Of a stretch of 64,000 bases of DNA, positions 25,086 to 33,805 are shown in pieces. The stretch covers positions 204,273 through 268,272 of the forward strand of contig JAQTOU010000001.1 in assembly GCA_028713125.1 (NCBI GenBank). Direction: 5' to 3'. A program made the translations under genes and the position numbers. The DNA comes from Elusimicrobiales bacterium. Its GTDB lineage: Bacteria; Elusimicrobiota; Elusimicrobia; Elusimicrobiales; UBA9959. The stretch's first letter is position 1; every line of letters begins with the position of its first letter. Below the pieces are notes generated by a model. It made no database searches, was not told the origin of the DNA, and saw nothing but the letters and a program-made list of their open reading frames with translations.

Positions 25086-25887
25086 CTCCCTCCTCATCCT
25101 GGCGCTGACCGCCAGCCTGCCCGCTTCGGCGGGCGAGCCACTGCTCGAACACCCCTATCGTGCCCTGCCCCAGTCGACCTCTTCGGCTCCGGCCGCCATG
25201 GCGGGGATGGTAAACGGCGAAACGCTGGATTACGACATCTACTGGGGGGCCATCTACGTCGGCAGGTCCTACCTTAAGATAGAGAGCACCGTGGATATCT
25301 CCTCCCGCCCGGCCTGGCACATAGTCTCGGAGACCAAGTCCGGCTCTTTCCTGGCGAATTTCTACAAGGTGGACGACCGCAACGAAAGCTGGATGGACGC
25401 CGCCGGGCTCCATTCCTACGGCTACTACAAGAAAATTTCCGAGGGCGGCCACTTCTTCAACGAATGGGTCATTTTCGACAGCGCAGCCGGAAAATTCTAC
25501 GGGATGAAGATGAACCGCAAGCGCCAGATCTCCAGTTTCGAAGGCCCGCTTGACAGGACCGTGAACGACATGCTCTCGGCGGTCTACCGCGTGCGCGCCA
25601 TGCAGGCGACCCCGGACTCGAAGATCGAGATGGACGTTAACACGAAGCGGAACTGGAAGCTCCAGATCAGGTACGGGAAGCGCGAAAAGATCTCGACCGG
25701 GTACGGCAAAAAGAAATGCATTATGGTCGAGCCCATGGCCGGGGAGGAAGGCCTTTTCGTGGCCAAAGCGGGCCGGCGTATGTTCGTCTGGATCACGGAC
25801 GATGAGCTTAAAGTCCCGATGATGCTTAAAGCCGAGATCTCCATAGGCTCCGTAACCGCAAAACTCGTCCGCCGCACCGTTCAATAA
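25075..25887 (+). CDS. DUF3108 domain exported protein
   Basis: This 270-aa protein has a signal peptide (residues 1-19) and the DUF3108 pattern: GETLDYDIYWGAIYVGRSYLKIE, SGSFLANFYKVDDRNESWMD, and the late GRRMFVWITDDELKVPMMLKAE. DUF3108 proteins are periplasmic beta-rich proteins of unknown function, often next to envelope-lipid genes as here. The start overlaps the membrane methyltransferase gene. It is the last gene before a fresh promoter at 25954. Confidence 0.85.
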   Translation: MVFNSLLILALTASLPASAGEPLLEHPYRALPQSTSSAPAAMAGMVNGETLDYDIYWGAIYVGRSYLKIESTVDISSRPAWHIVSETKSGSFLANFYKVDDRNESWMDAAGLHSYGYYKKISEGGHFFNEWVIFDSAAGKFYGMKMNRKRQISSFEGPLDRTVNDMLSAVYRVRAMQATPDSKIEMDVNTKRNWKLQIRYGKREKISTGYGKKKCIMVEPMAGEEGLFVAKAGRRMFVWITDDELKVPMMLKAEISIGSVTAKLVRRTVQ

Positions 25888-25953
25888 CCATAGAATTTCA
25901 TCCGGGCCGCCGCTGTTTGCTTCCCCCAAAACCCCTCCCGCCCGACCGCTTTT

Positions 25954-25962
25954 TGTTATAAT
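25954..25962 (+). promoter_or_regulatory. Extended -10 promoter of the heptose/Kdo operon
   Basis: TGTTATAAT (TATAAT at 25957-25962) ends 9 bases before the ATG at 25972, so the transcript would have almost no leader. No ribosome binding site is present before the ATG. It heads the unit from the heptose kinase to lptB. Confidence 0.62.
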
Positions 25963-25971
25963 ATTTATATT

Positions 25972-26988
25972 ATGACAAAGGCAGGATTTAAGCGGCTTTC
26001 CTCTATAGCTGCGGGCTTCCGCGGGCGAAAGATCGCCGTCTTCGGCGACCTGATGCTCGACCGCTACATAAAAGGCTCCGTAAAAAGAATTTCCCCCGAG
26101 GCGCCCGTGCCGGTGGTCCGGGTTACTTCGGAATCCGCCGTATGCGGCGGCTCCGCCAACGTTGCGGTGAACCTTTCGACCCTCGGCGCCTCCGCGGTGC
26201 TGATCTCCGTGGCCGGCCGCGACGCAGCGGCCGAGGAGGTTTCCGGCCTTCTGCTCGCCGCCGGTGTGAGCCCCGACGCTTTAGTGCGCGACGCCGCGTT
26301 CCGGACCATCGAAAAGACCCGCGTCATCGCCGAGCACCAGCAGGTCGTCCGCTTCGACCGCGAGCACCCGGCGCTCCTGGGCCATGCCGCCCGCAAGGCC
26401 GCGCTGGCGGCCCTGGAAGCCGCCCTTAAAGGCGGCTGCGAAGCCCTTATACTTTCCGACTACGGGAAAGGCCTCCTCGAACCAGCCACCATAAGATCGG
26501 CGATGGCGCTGGCAGCGAAGCGCGGCGTCCCGGTTTTCGTCGACCCTAAAGTGGAGCATTTCCAGCTTTACCGCGGAGCGTCGTGCATCACCCCCAACAC
26601 CCTGGAGGCGTTCGGCGGGATGCGCCTGACCCACCGGGACGGCCAGGAGGCCGCCGAGCTGCTGGGCCGCGACATAATGCGCAGGCTGGCGCTGAAGTCC
26701 CTGCTGATAACCCAGGGCGAACACGGGATGACCCTTTTCACCCGGAAGGGTTCCGCGATCACGCCGAACCATATTCCGACCCTCGCGCGCGAAGTGTACG
26801 ACGTTACCGGCGCGGGAGACACCGTTATCTCGGTGCTGGCCCTTACCTGGGCCTCCGGTGCCGCCCCGGAAGAGGCCGCCCTGGCCGCCAACTTCGCCGC
26901 CGGCATAGTAGTGGGCAAGCTCGGCACGGCTTCAGTTACGGTAGAAGAGCTTCTCGACAGCGCTAAATCATGGATAAAGACTGCCTGA
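25972..26988 (+). CDS. rfaE1: D-glycero-beta-D-manno-heptose-7-phosphate kinase (HldE kinase domain)
   Basis: The 338-aa PfkB-fold kinase has FGDLMLDRYIKGSVKRISPEAPVPVV, a glycine-rich GGSANVAVNLSTLGA, and the catalytic DVTGAGDTVI loop near the C-terminus. It matches the N-terminal half of bifunctional HldE; the C-terminal adenylyltransferase domain is absent, so a separate rfaE2 is expected elsewhere. It acts in the cytosol in ADP-heptose synthesis for LPS. It overlaps kdsB by 19 bases and is probably leaderless. Confidence 0.93.
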   Translation: MTKAGFKRLSSIAAGFRGRKIAVFGDLMLDRYIKGSVKRISPEAPVPVVRVTSESAVCGGSANVAVNLSTLGASAVLISVAGRDAAAEEVSGLLLAAGVSPDALVRDAAFRTIEKTRVIAEHQQVVRFDREHPALLGHAARKAALAALEAALKGGCEALILSDYGKGLLEPATIRSAMALAAKRGVPVFVDPKVEHFQLYRGASCITPNTLEAFGGMRLTHRDGQEAAELLGRDIMRRLALKSLLITQGEHGMTLFTRKGSAITPNHIPTLAREVYDVTGAGDTVISVLALTWASGAAPEEAALAANFAAGIVVGKLGTASVTVEELLDSAKSWIKTA

Positions 26989-27716
26989 TAGTAATACCGG
27001 CCCGCTACGGGTCGCAGCGTTTTCCCGGCAAGGTGCTCGCGCCTATAGCCGGGAAGCCCGTCATCCAGTGGTGCTGGGAAGCGGCGGTAAAGACCGGTCT
27101 CGGCGAGGTGATCATCGCCACCGAGCATAAAGCCGTTCTGCGGTTCGCCCTTTCCATAGGCGCGCGCGCCGTGATGACCAGCCCGCGCTGCCAGTCCGGC
27201 ACCGACCGCGTTTACGAAGCGTCACGCGGGACAAAAGCGAAATTCATAATAAACATACAGGGCGACGAACCGTTCATGAAGGCTTCAACTTTGGTAAAGG
27301 CCTTTAAGAAGCTCAGGGCTTCCCCCCTCTGCGACATAGGCACCGCGTGTTCCCGCATAGAGGACAGGAAGGACATAGAGAATCCGAACTGCGTGAAAGT
27401 GGCGATGAACGCCGCGGGGCAGGCCCTCTATTTCTCCCGCTCCGCCATCCCGTTCCACCACCCGCTTTCGGACCTGAAGAACTACCCTTACTACAAGCAC
27501 TGCGGCTTTTATATCTACCGCCGCGAAGCCCTGGAAAAATTCGTAAAACTCAAGCCCAGCCCCCTCGAGAGGCTGGAGCGCCTGGAGCAGCTGCGCGCGC
27601 TTGAAAACGGCATGAAGATAGCAGTGGCGGAGGTGCCCGCGCTAGGCCCCGCTATCGACGTGCCGGCCGACATCAGGACGGCTGCGGCATTCCTGAAAAA
27701 AAAGGCTAAAAAATGA
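26970..27716 (+). CDS. kdsB: 3-deoxy-manno-octulosonate cytidylyltransferase (CMP-Kdo synthetase)
   Basis: KdsB activates Kdo with CTP to CMP-Kdo. The 248-aa product shows the family N-terminus [18 protein letters not shown], the [14 protein letters not shown] motif, NIQGDEPF, and a [15 protein letters not shown] segment. The length is normal. It overlaps the kinase gene upstream and pyrG downstream, so the CTP-making enzyme is coupled to the CTP user. Confidence 0.96.
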   Translation: MDKDCLIVIPARYGSQRFPGKVLAPIAGKPVIQWCWEAAVKTGLGEVIIATEHKAVLRFALSIGARAVMTSPRCQSGTDRVYEASRGTKAKFIINIQGDEPFMKASTLVKAFKKLRASPLCDIGTACSRIEDRKDIENPNCVKVAMNAAGQALYFSRSAIPFHHPLSDLKNYPYYKHCGFYIYRREALEKFVKLKPSPLERLERLEQLRALENGMKIAVAEVPALGPAIDVPADIRTAAAFLKKKAKK

Positions 27717-29326
27717 CCCGATACATCTTCGTCACCGGCGGCGTCGTAAGTTCTCTCGGCAAGGGCATAACTGCGGCTTCCATAGGCCGCCTCCTTAAAG
27801 CCCACGGTCTTTCGGTCACTATCGTAAAATGCGACCCTTACATCAACGTCGACGCCGGGACCATGGCCCCGCTCCAGCACGGCGAGGTCTTCGTCACGGA
27901 CGACGGCGCGGAGACCGACCTGGACCTGGGCTACTACGAGCGTTTTCTCGGCATAGACACCAGCCGCATAAACATCGTGACGGCCGGGCAGATCTACCAG
28001 ACGGTGATCGCCCGCGAGAGGGCCGGCGGCTACCTCGGGCAGACCGTGCAGGTCATCCCGCATATCACCGACGAGATCAAGCGCCGCTTCGTGAAAGCCG
28101 CCGAGGGCTTCGACATTACCATCGTGGAGATAGGCGGGACCGTAGGCGACATAGAGAGCCTGCCCTTCCTCGAGGCCGCGCGCCAGATGCGCCCCGACCG
28201 CACCCGCAACGACGTCCTTTACCTCCATGTCACCCTGGTGCCCTACCTCAGCGCCTCCGACGAGCTCAAGACCAAACCGACGCAGCACTCCGTCAATAAG
28301 CTGCGCGAGATAGGTATAGACCCCGACATCATCGTCTGCCGCGCCGAGAAGCCGCTGGCGAAAGACATAAAGAACAAGATAGCCCTTTTCACCAGCGTCC
28401 CCAGGGAAGCCGTGATCGACGCGCCGGACGCGCCCTCCATCTACGACGTGCCGCTGATCCTCAAGAAGCAGGGCCTCGACGAGCAGATCATGATGCTCCT
28501 CCGCCTGCGCAGCGGCAAGTGGGATTTCGACGAGTGGACCGATTTCGTGCAGCGCCTTAAAGCCGCGGACAAGGCCGCGCCGGTGCGCATTGCCATAGCC
28601 GGCAAGTACACCAAGCTGAAAGATTCCTACAAATCCCTGGTGGAGGCCGTGCAGCACGGCGCCATAGCCAACGGCGTAAAAGCCGAGTTCGACTACGTAG
28701 ACGTCGAGGACGAGAATTTTGAGGAACACCTGGCTAAAGCGGACGGGCTGATAGTCCCCGGCGGCTTCGGCGACCGCGGGATAGAGGGCAAGATAGCGGC
28801 CGTACGCTACGCGCGCGAGAACGGCCTGCCTTTCCTCGGCATCTGCCTGGGGATGCAGTGCGCCACCATAGAATTCGCCAGGAACGTGCTGGGGCTCAAA
28901 GGCGCCCATTCGTCGGAATTCGACCAGAAGACCAAGCACCCCGTCGTGGACCTGATGGCGGAGCAGAAAGGCGTCACGGACAAGGGCGGGACCATGCGGC
29001 TCGGCGCCTGGCCCTGCGAGATCAAGGCCGGCACGCTCGCCCACAGGATCTACGGCGCGTCCTCCATCTCGGAGCGCCACCGCCACCGCTACGAGTTCAA
29101 TTCCAGATACACTCCCCAATATGAAAAGAAAGGTATGATCGTGAGCGGAATGAACCGCAGGATAAAGCTTCCCGAGATGGTGGAGATCAAGGGCCATCCC
29201 TGGTTCGTGGGCGTGCAGTTCCACCCGGAATTCAAATCAAAACCGCTTATGCCCCACCCGCTGTTCTTCAGCTTCGTCGCGGCGGCGGTCAAGAACAAGA
29301 AGAAAGAGCCCGCGGCCAGCCGCTGA
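27713..29326 (+). CDS. pyrG: CTP synthase PyrG
   Basis: PyrG aminates UTP to CTP using glutamine. The 537-aa product has the N-terminal synthetase domain ([16 protein letters not shown]-type start, residues 3-18, then [12 protein letters not shown]) and the C-terminal class I glutaminase. In the glutaminase, GICLGMQ holds the nucleophile Cys and HPEF holds the catalytic His and Glu. The length is typical. It overlaps kdsB by 4 bases; the pairing is common and fits CTP demand for CMP-Kdo. Confidence 0.98.
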   Translation: MTRYIFVTGGVVSSLGKGITAASIGRLLKAHGLSVTIVKCDPYINVDAGTMAPLQHGEVFVTDDGAETDLDLGYYERFLGIDTSRINIVTAGQIYQTVIARERAGGYLGQTVQVIPHITDEIKRRFVKAAEGFDITIVEIGGTVGDIESLPFLEAARQMRPDRTRNDVLYLHVTLVPYLSASDELKTKPTQHSVNKLREIGIDPDIIVCRAEKPLAKDIKNKIALFTSVPREAVIDAPDAPSIYDVPLILKKQGLDEQIMMLLRLRSGKWDFDEWTDFVQRLKAADKAAPVRIAIAGKYTKLKDSYKSLVEAVQHGAIANGVKAEFDYVDVEDENFEEHLAKADGLIVPGGFGDRGIEGKIAAVRYARENGLPFLGICLGMQCATIEFARNVLGLKGAHSSEFDQKTKHPVVDLMAEQKGVTDKGGTMRLGAWPCEIKAGTLAHRIYGASSISERHRHRYEFNSRYTPQYEKKGMIVSGMNRRIKLPEMVEIKGHPWFVGVQFHPEFKSKPLMPHPLFFSFVAAAVKNKKKEPAASR

Positions 29327-29354
29327 CTGCGGCGCCGGGCCCCAAGGAGCGCGC

Positions 29355-30200
29355 GTGAAACAGAAAGAAGTAAAGGTAAAGAACGTAGTTTTCTCTAATG
29401 ACAGGCCGCTTGTCTACCTGGCCGGCCCCTGTGTAATAGAGACGCCTAAAGCCTATGAGGCGGAAGCGATAAAACTCAAAAGCATCTTCGCGGCCCTGAA
29501 AACCCCGTTCGTGCTGAAAGCTTCTTTTGACAAGGCCAACCGCACTTCGCATAATTCCTTCCGGGGCATAGGGATGGAGTCCGCGCTCGACTTCCTGAAG
29601 GACCTTAAGAACAGGCTCTGCGTCCCGCTGCTGGTGGACGTGCACGAGGCCGCGCAGGCCTCGCGCGTGGCCGAAGTGGCGGATATCCTGCAGATCCCTG
29701 CCTTCATGTGCCGCCAGACGGACCTGCTTTTCGCCTGCGCCGATACGGGCCGGGCGGTCAACGTGAAAAAAGGCCAGTTCCTTTCCCCTTGGGACACGGA
29801 AAATATCGTTAGAAAGCTAGAGAGCCGCGGCGCGAAGGATATCATGCTCACCGAGCGCGGCTCCTCCTTCGGCTACGGGAACCTGGTCGTGGACATGCGC
29901 GGGCTGGAGATCATGAAGGACTTCGGCTACCCGGTTATTTTCGACGCTACCCATTCCGTACAGAAACCCGGCGGGCTGGGCACGGCCACGGGCGGGGACA
30001 GGCGCTTCATAATGCCGCTGGCCAAGGCGGCCGCGGCCCTGAAGATAGCCGGGGTCTTTTTCGAGGCCCATCCCGATCCGGCCAAGGCGCTTTCCGACGG
30101 CCCGAATTCGCTTAAGCTGGACGCGGTCAAGCCCGTAGTCGCGGCCCTTAACCGCGTGGACAGACTGGCGCGGGAGATTTCAGGCGTCAGTTCGAACTAA
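29355..30200 (+). CDS. kdsA: 3-deoxy-8-phosphooctulonate synthase (Kdo-8-phosphate synthase)
   Basis: KdsA condenses phosphoenolpyruvate with arabinose 5-phosphate. The 281-aa product has LAGPCVIE, LKASFDKANRTS, QIPAFMCRQTDLL, LTERGSSFGYGNLVVDMR and the FEAHPDP motif. The Cys in AGPCVIE suggests the metal-dependent class. It starts with GTG at 29355 behind AAGGAG. A small zinc-ribbon gene separates it from kdsD, the supplier of its substrate. Confidence 0.96.
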   Translation: MKQKEVKVKNVVFSNDRPLVYLAGPCVIETPKAYEAEAIKLKSIFAALKTPFVLKASFDKANRTSHNSFRGIGMESALDFLKDLKNRLCVPLLVDVHEAAQASRVAEVADILQIPAFMCRQTDLLFACADTGRAVNVKKGQFLSPWDTENIVRKLESRGAKDIMLTERGSSFGYGNLVVDMRGLEIMKDFGYPVIFDATHSVQKPGGLGTATGGDRRFIMPLAKAAAALKIAGVFFEAHPDPAKALSDGPNSLKLDAVKPVVAALNRVDRLAREISGVSSN

Positions 30201-30231
30201 CTGGAGAGAATTACCGGACAGAGGAAATCAT

Positions 30232-30495
30232 ATGAAATGTACTAACTGCGGCCAGGAAAACCGGCCTACTCTTAAATTCTGCAAGAAGTGCAATACCGAC
30301 CTCACTCTGCCGCCGGCCTGGTTCCCGGACTGGAAGTGGCATTTAAAAACACTTTCCTGGATCTACCTCACGCTGATAGCCGGTTTCTTTACCGTCAGCT
30401 ACCTGCTCCACAAGCTGCCGCCGCCCTATGACCAGCGCCAGATCCCGCCGGAAATGACGCCCTGGCTCAACCCGCACAAAGTGCCGGCTAAATAA
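30232..30495 (+). CDS. Small zinc-ribbon membrane protein
   Basis: The 87-aa protein opens with a two-CxxC zinc ribbon (MKCTNCGQENRPTLKFCKKC), followed by one membrane helix (about residues 42-61, LSWIYLTLIAGFFTVSYLL) and a short Pro-rich tail. A GAGGAAATCAT ribosome binding site precedes the ATG. It lies between kdsA and kdsD with a 2-base gap to kdsD, so it is in the operon. I know no function for it. Confidence 0.8.
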   Translation: MKCTNCGQENRPTLKFCKKCNTDLTLPPAWFPDWKWHLKTLSWIYLTLIAGFFTVSYLLHKLPPPYDQRQIPPEMTPWLNPHKVPAK

Positions 30496-30497
30496 CC

Positions 30498-31478
30498 ATG
30501 ACCGCAAAAGACGCGCTTGTACTTAAGACAGCACGCGGCGTGATAGCCGCCGAGAGCCGCGCTGTTGCCGGCCTGTCGAAAACGCTGGACGCCTCCTTCC
30601 TCAAGGCAGTGCGCCTCCTCGAGGCCTGCCCGGGGAAGGCCGTCCTGCTCGGAGTGGGAAAATCCGGCCTGATAGCCCGCAAGGTCGCCTCCACGCTGGC
30701 CTCTACCGGAACCCGGAGCGTCTACCTGCACCCCGTGGAATCGCTGCACGGAGACCTCGGGATGATCGCCGCCGGCGACGTGGCCGTGGCGCTCTCCTAT
30801 TCCGGTGAAACGGAAGAGACCACGAAGCTCCTGCCGATACTCAAAAAACAAGGCCTCCCCGTCATTTCGATCACCAACAACCCCGATTCCCGGATGGCCC
30901 GCTATTCCGACGTGACGCTGTGCCTGCACGTAAAAGCCGAGGCCTGCCCCTACGACATAGTCCCGACCTCTTCCACCACGGCCATGCTGGCGCTCGGCGA
31001 CGCGCTCGCCGTCACGCTGATGACGCTCAAAGGTTTCGACAAGACGGGTTTCGCCCGCCTGCACCCGGGCGGCAGCCTGGGGAAGCTCCTGAATCTTAAA
31101 GTCGGCGACCTTATGCACAAGGGCCGGGAAAACCCGGTGATCAAGGAAGGCGCCACCGTGCTCGACGCCCTTAAGGTCATGACAGCGACCAAGGCCGGCG
31201 CGGTCTCGGTCACCGGCGCGGACGGGAAGCTGACCGGCTATTTTACCGACGGAGACCTGCGGCGCAGGCTCCAGGACGGGCTCGCGGACCTGTATCTCCC
31301 CGTCAGGCTGGTGATGACCAGCCGCCCCCTGACCGTGCACCCCGAGACCATGGCCATGGAAGCAGCGCGCCTGATCTCGGAGAAAAAGATCGACAACCTC
31401 CCGGTGACCGACGCCAGGACAGGCCGCCCCGTGGGGATAATAGACGAGCGCGACCTCCTGAAAGAGGGCCTGGGTTGA
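30498..31478 (+). CDS. kdsD: Arabinose-5-phosphate isomerase KdsD/KpsF/GutQ
   Basis: The enzyme turns ribulose 5-phosphate into arabinose 5-phosphate for Kdo synthesis. The 326-aa product has a SIS domain (residues about 40-180, with GVGKSGLIARKVASTLASTG and ALSYSGETEETTKLL) and two CBS domains (about 200-326, starting LKVGDLMHKG and LVMTSRPLTVHPETMA). The length is normal. It overlaps lptC by 4 bases, tying precursor supply to LPS export. Confidence 0.95.
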   Translation: MTAKDALVLKTARGVIAAESRAVAGLSKTLDASFLKAVRLLEACPGKAVLLGVGKSGLIARKVASTLASTGTRSVYLHPVESLHGDLGMIAAGDVAVALSYSGETEETTKLLPILKKQGLPVISITNNPDSRMARYSDVTLCLHVKAEACPYDIVPTSSTTAMLALGDALAVTLMTLKGFDKTGFARLHPGGSLGKLLNLKVGDLMHKGRENPVIKEGATVLDALKVMTATKAGAVSVTGADGKLTGYFTDGDLRRRLQDGLADLYLPVRLVMTSRPLTVHPETMAMEAARLISEKKIDNLPVTDARTGRPVGIIDERDLLKEGLG

Positions 31479-31975
31479 AAAAATTCATCCCCCTCCTTTT
31501 GCTGTCCCTGGCCGGCTGCTCGGACGCCGGCGTGCGCGAGGCGGCGCCCGGGATCAGCCTGCTTAAGAATTTTTCCATGGCCGAGACGGCCTCGGGGGCG
31601 CTTACCTGGCGGCTGGACGCGGACATCGGCAGGCTGGACGAGAAGAAGGGCCTGATCACTTTCAGCGCGCCGCGCATCAAGTTCTACGACCAGGACAAGG
31701 TCTCCTCGGAGATCACAGCCCGCACGGGACTCCTGCGCATGCAGGAAAAAAGCGCCGACCTCAGCGACGAGGTAGAGGTAGACGCGAAGAAGGACGGGAT
31801 GCGGCTCAGGACCACCAGGCTTTATTACAGCTCCGCGCGCGCCAAGATCTGGACCGAAGAGCCGGTTACCATCTATAAAGGCCGGACGGTGATAAACGGC
31901 CGCGGATTTATCGCCAACCCCGATCTTTCAGAGATAGAAATACAACACCAGGAGACGCGGCTGACCGGCAAATGA
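31475..31975 (+). CDS. lptC: LPS export protein LptC-like, lipoprotein signal
   Basis: The 166-aa product begins with MKKFIPLLLLSLAGCSDAG, a lipobox-type signal peptide with Cys at residue 15. The rest is a beta-rich LptC/OstA-like domain of about 130 residues, including FSAPRIKFYDQDKVSSEITA and YKGRTVINGRGFIANPD. Classical LptC is anchored by a transmembrane helix; here lipidation is predicted. LptC passes LPS from LptBFG to LptA. It overlaps both kdsD and lptA by 4 bases. Confidence 0.85.
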   Translation: MKKFIPLLLLSLAGCSDAGVREAAPGISLLKNFSMAETASGALTWRLDADIGRLDEKKGLITFSAPRIKFYDQDKVSSEITARTGLLRMQEKSADLSDEVEVDAKKDGMRLRTTRLYYSSARAKIWTEEPVTIYKGRTVINGRGFIANPDLSEIEIQHQETRLTGK

Positions 31976-32703
31976 CACTATTTTTTTCTATTCTTCTGCT
32001 GGCCGCTTCAGCCCTGCCTTCCTTCAGCTCGGCGGCGGACTCCGTTAAGGGGTCCAGGGCCGAGGAAGATTTCCTGATGGGCTCCGTAGTAAAGAGCGAC
32101 AAGTGGAAGATGGACCGGACCAACGACAGGGAGATCTTCGAGGGAAACGTCTCCTTCCGCAACCCGCGCTACACGCTCAAGGCCGACTACGCCCAGTACA
32201 GCAGGCCCGCGCAGGCCTGGAACATCAACGGCTCGGTCTATATACTGCGCCTCTTGGAAGACAAGTCCACGGTAGAGATGAACTGCAGCAAGGCCGTTTA
32301 TCTCGATACCCTTGAGGAAGCCACCCTGGAGAGAGGGACCCTGCCGATAAGGATGAAATATACCGGTCCCGACGGGCGCGTCCTCAGGGGCCGCTCCGAC
32401 AAGACCTTCGCCGAGAACAAGAAGGGGCTTATGAGCTTCGACGGGAACTTTTCCCTCTCCACCGACAACCTGGATATGTACGCGCAGAAAGGCCTCTACA
32501 ACAACGCCGAAGGGACCTTCCTGATGTACGAGTCCACCCCCATGGCCGTCGGGAACCGCCAGGACTATGATTTCGCCATAAACTCGGAGCGGATAAAATT
32601 CTTCAAAGATAGCCGCGATATAAAGTTCTATAATAGGGTGACCGGCTGGGTAAAGGACGTCGCAGCAAGCACCCGGCCGGCAGCCGGCAGCGTCAGGCAA
32701 TAA
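31972..32703 (+). CDS. lptA: LPS transport periplasmic protein LptA-like (OstA domain)
   Basis: The 243-aa product has a signal peptide (residues 1-20) and an OstA-type beta-jellyroll: KWKMDRTNDREIFEGNVSF, LKADYAQYSRPAQAWNINGSVYI, and later repeats of the same strand pattern. LptA forms the periplasmic bridge that carries LPS to the outer membrane. It is longer than E. coli LptA (185 aa). Context between lptC and lptB makes the call firm. Confidence 0.87.
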   Translation: MTLFFSILLLAASALPSFSSAADSVKGSRAEEDFLMGSVVKSDKWKMDRTNDREIFEGNVSFRNPRYTLKADYAQYSRPAQAWNINGSVYILRLLEDKSTVEMNCSKAVYLDTLEEATLERGTLPIRMKYTGPDGRVLRGRSDKTFAENKKGLMSFDGNFSLSTDNLDMYAQKGLYNNAEGTFLMYESTPMAVGNRQDYDFAINSERIKFFKDSRDIKFYNRVTGWVKDVAASTRPAAGSVRQ

Positions 32704-32704
32704 C

Positions 32705-33424
32705 ATGAAACTGGAATGCAGCCTTCTTGAAAAGTCCTTCGGCCGCCGCCAGGTGGTCAACGGCATCTCGCTGTATGTGAATTCGGGCGAGGTCTGCGGC
32801 CTGCTGGGCCCCAACGGCGCCGGCAAAACCACCACTTTCCATATGCTCGTCGGCTTCCTGGAGCCGGACGCGGGCAAGGTTTTCCTCGACGGCCGCGACG
32901 CGACCATGGAACCGATGTACGAGCGGGCGCGCGGCGGCATAGGCTACCTGGCTCAGGAGCCGACCGTTTTCCGCGGCCTGACCGTAGCGCAGAACCTCGA
33001 GGCCATCCTGGAGCGGACCACCCCCGATAAAAAAAAGATGCGGGAGCGGGTGGACGCCCTGCTCGGCGAATTCGGCCTGCTGAAATTGAAGGACCAGAAA
33101 TCCTGGACCCTTTCCGGCGGCGAGAAGCGCCGGCTGGAAGTGGCGCGGGTTATGATAAACGATCCGAAGATCATCCTTCTCGACGAGCCTTTTGTCGGCA
33201 TCGACCCTATTACGGTGAGCGAGCTTAAAAAGATCATCCTTCACCTGAAAGAAAAAGGCATCGGCGTGCTCATCACCGACCACAACGTCCGCGAGACCCT
33301 TTCCATCACCGACCGCTCCTACCTGATCTACCAGGGCCAGATCCTCATCGAAGGCAACGCCGACACCCTCCTCAACGACCCCAAAGCCCGCGAGCTCTAC
33401 CTGGGCTGGGACTTCAAGCTGTAA
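32705..33424 (+). CDS. lptB: LPS export ABC transporter ATP-binding protein LptB
   Basis: The 239-aa ATPase has Walker A (GPNGAGKTTT, about residues 37-46), the Q-loop, the signature LSGGEKRRLEVARV, Walker B IILLDEPFVGIDP, and the H-loop ITDHNVRET. It powers LPS extraction with LptF/G, which are not in the window. The gene follows lptA by 1 base. The second four-way-junction element begins 11 bases after its stop. Confidence 0.96.
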   Translation: MKLECSLLEKSFGRRQVVNGISLYVNSGEVCGLLGPNGAGKTTTFHMLVGFLEPDAGKVFLDGRDATMEPMYERARGGIGYLAQEPTVFRGLTVAQNLEAILERTTPDKKKMRERVDALLGEFGLLKLKDQKSWTLSGGEKRRLEVARVMINDPKIILLDEPFVGIDPITVSELKKIILHLKEKGIGVLITDHNVRETLSITDRSYLIYQGQILIEGNADTLLNDPKARELYLGWDFKL

Positions 33425-33435
33425 AGCAACAACAG

Positions 33436-33780
33436 ATAAAAGACCGCGAGATGCGAAGTCGGGGTCTACCACAGGGGCCAGAACGCAAAACCGGCGTCGC
33501 GCACACCGTGCGCGCGCCTGCCGGTCTCGAGCTCGGCGCTTACGCAAGCCTCGCTCTCCGACGGGCTTTTGCTAACCTGGCCCCTGTGGTCTCCCCTCCA
33601 ATCACTTTGTTAGACGGCGCGTCTCCGTTAAGTCTGAAATCTGGGCGGAGACCGTGCGGGCCGGGTTAGCAAAACCCTCGGAGAGCCCGCCGGTTGCATA
33701 GCCCGGCGGGCGAACACGGAGTGAGGCCACGGTGTGGCCGAACGCGTTTTGCGTTCCGGCACGCACGGTAGGCCGCCCAG
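33436..33780 (+). repeat. Four-way-junction intergenic element, copy 2
   Basis: This 345-bp element shares the 19-base opening box (33436-33454) with copy 1 and the same junction. P1 is 33463-33470 with 33767-33774. P2 is 33471-33481 with 33577-33587. P3 is 33588-33594 with 33647-33653. P4 is 33654-33664 with 33756-33766, with one mismatch. Again there are no unpaired junction bases. Here the P2 arm carries an inverted class II module and P4 a forward class I module, the opposite of copy 1. P1 contains one G.T pair in place of a G-C pair. GCGAGA at 33446-33451 can also pair with TCTCGC at 33785-33790, extending the base stem. It lies between lptB and the convergent TPR gene. No gene is supported inside it. 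Confidence 0.85.
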
Positions 33781-33805
33781 CCGTCTCTCGCAATTGCGAA
33801 TTAAA

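Noticed and set aside
27515-29224. 569-aa open frame opposite pyrG
   Set aside because: Antisense shadow of a clearly conserved gene.
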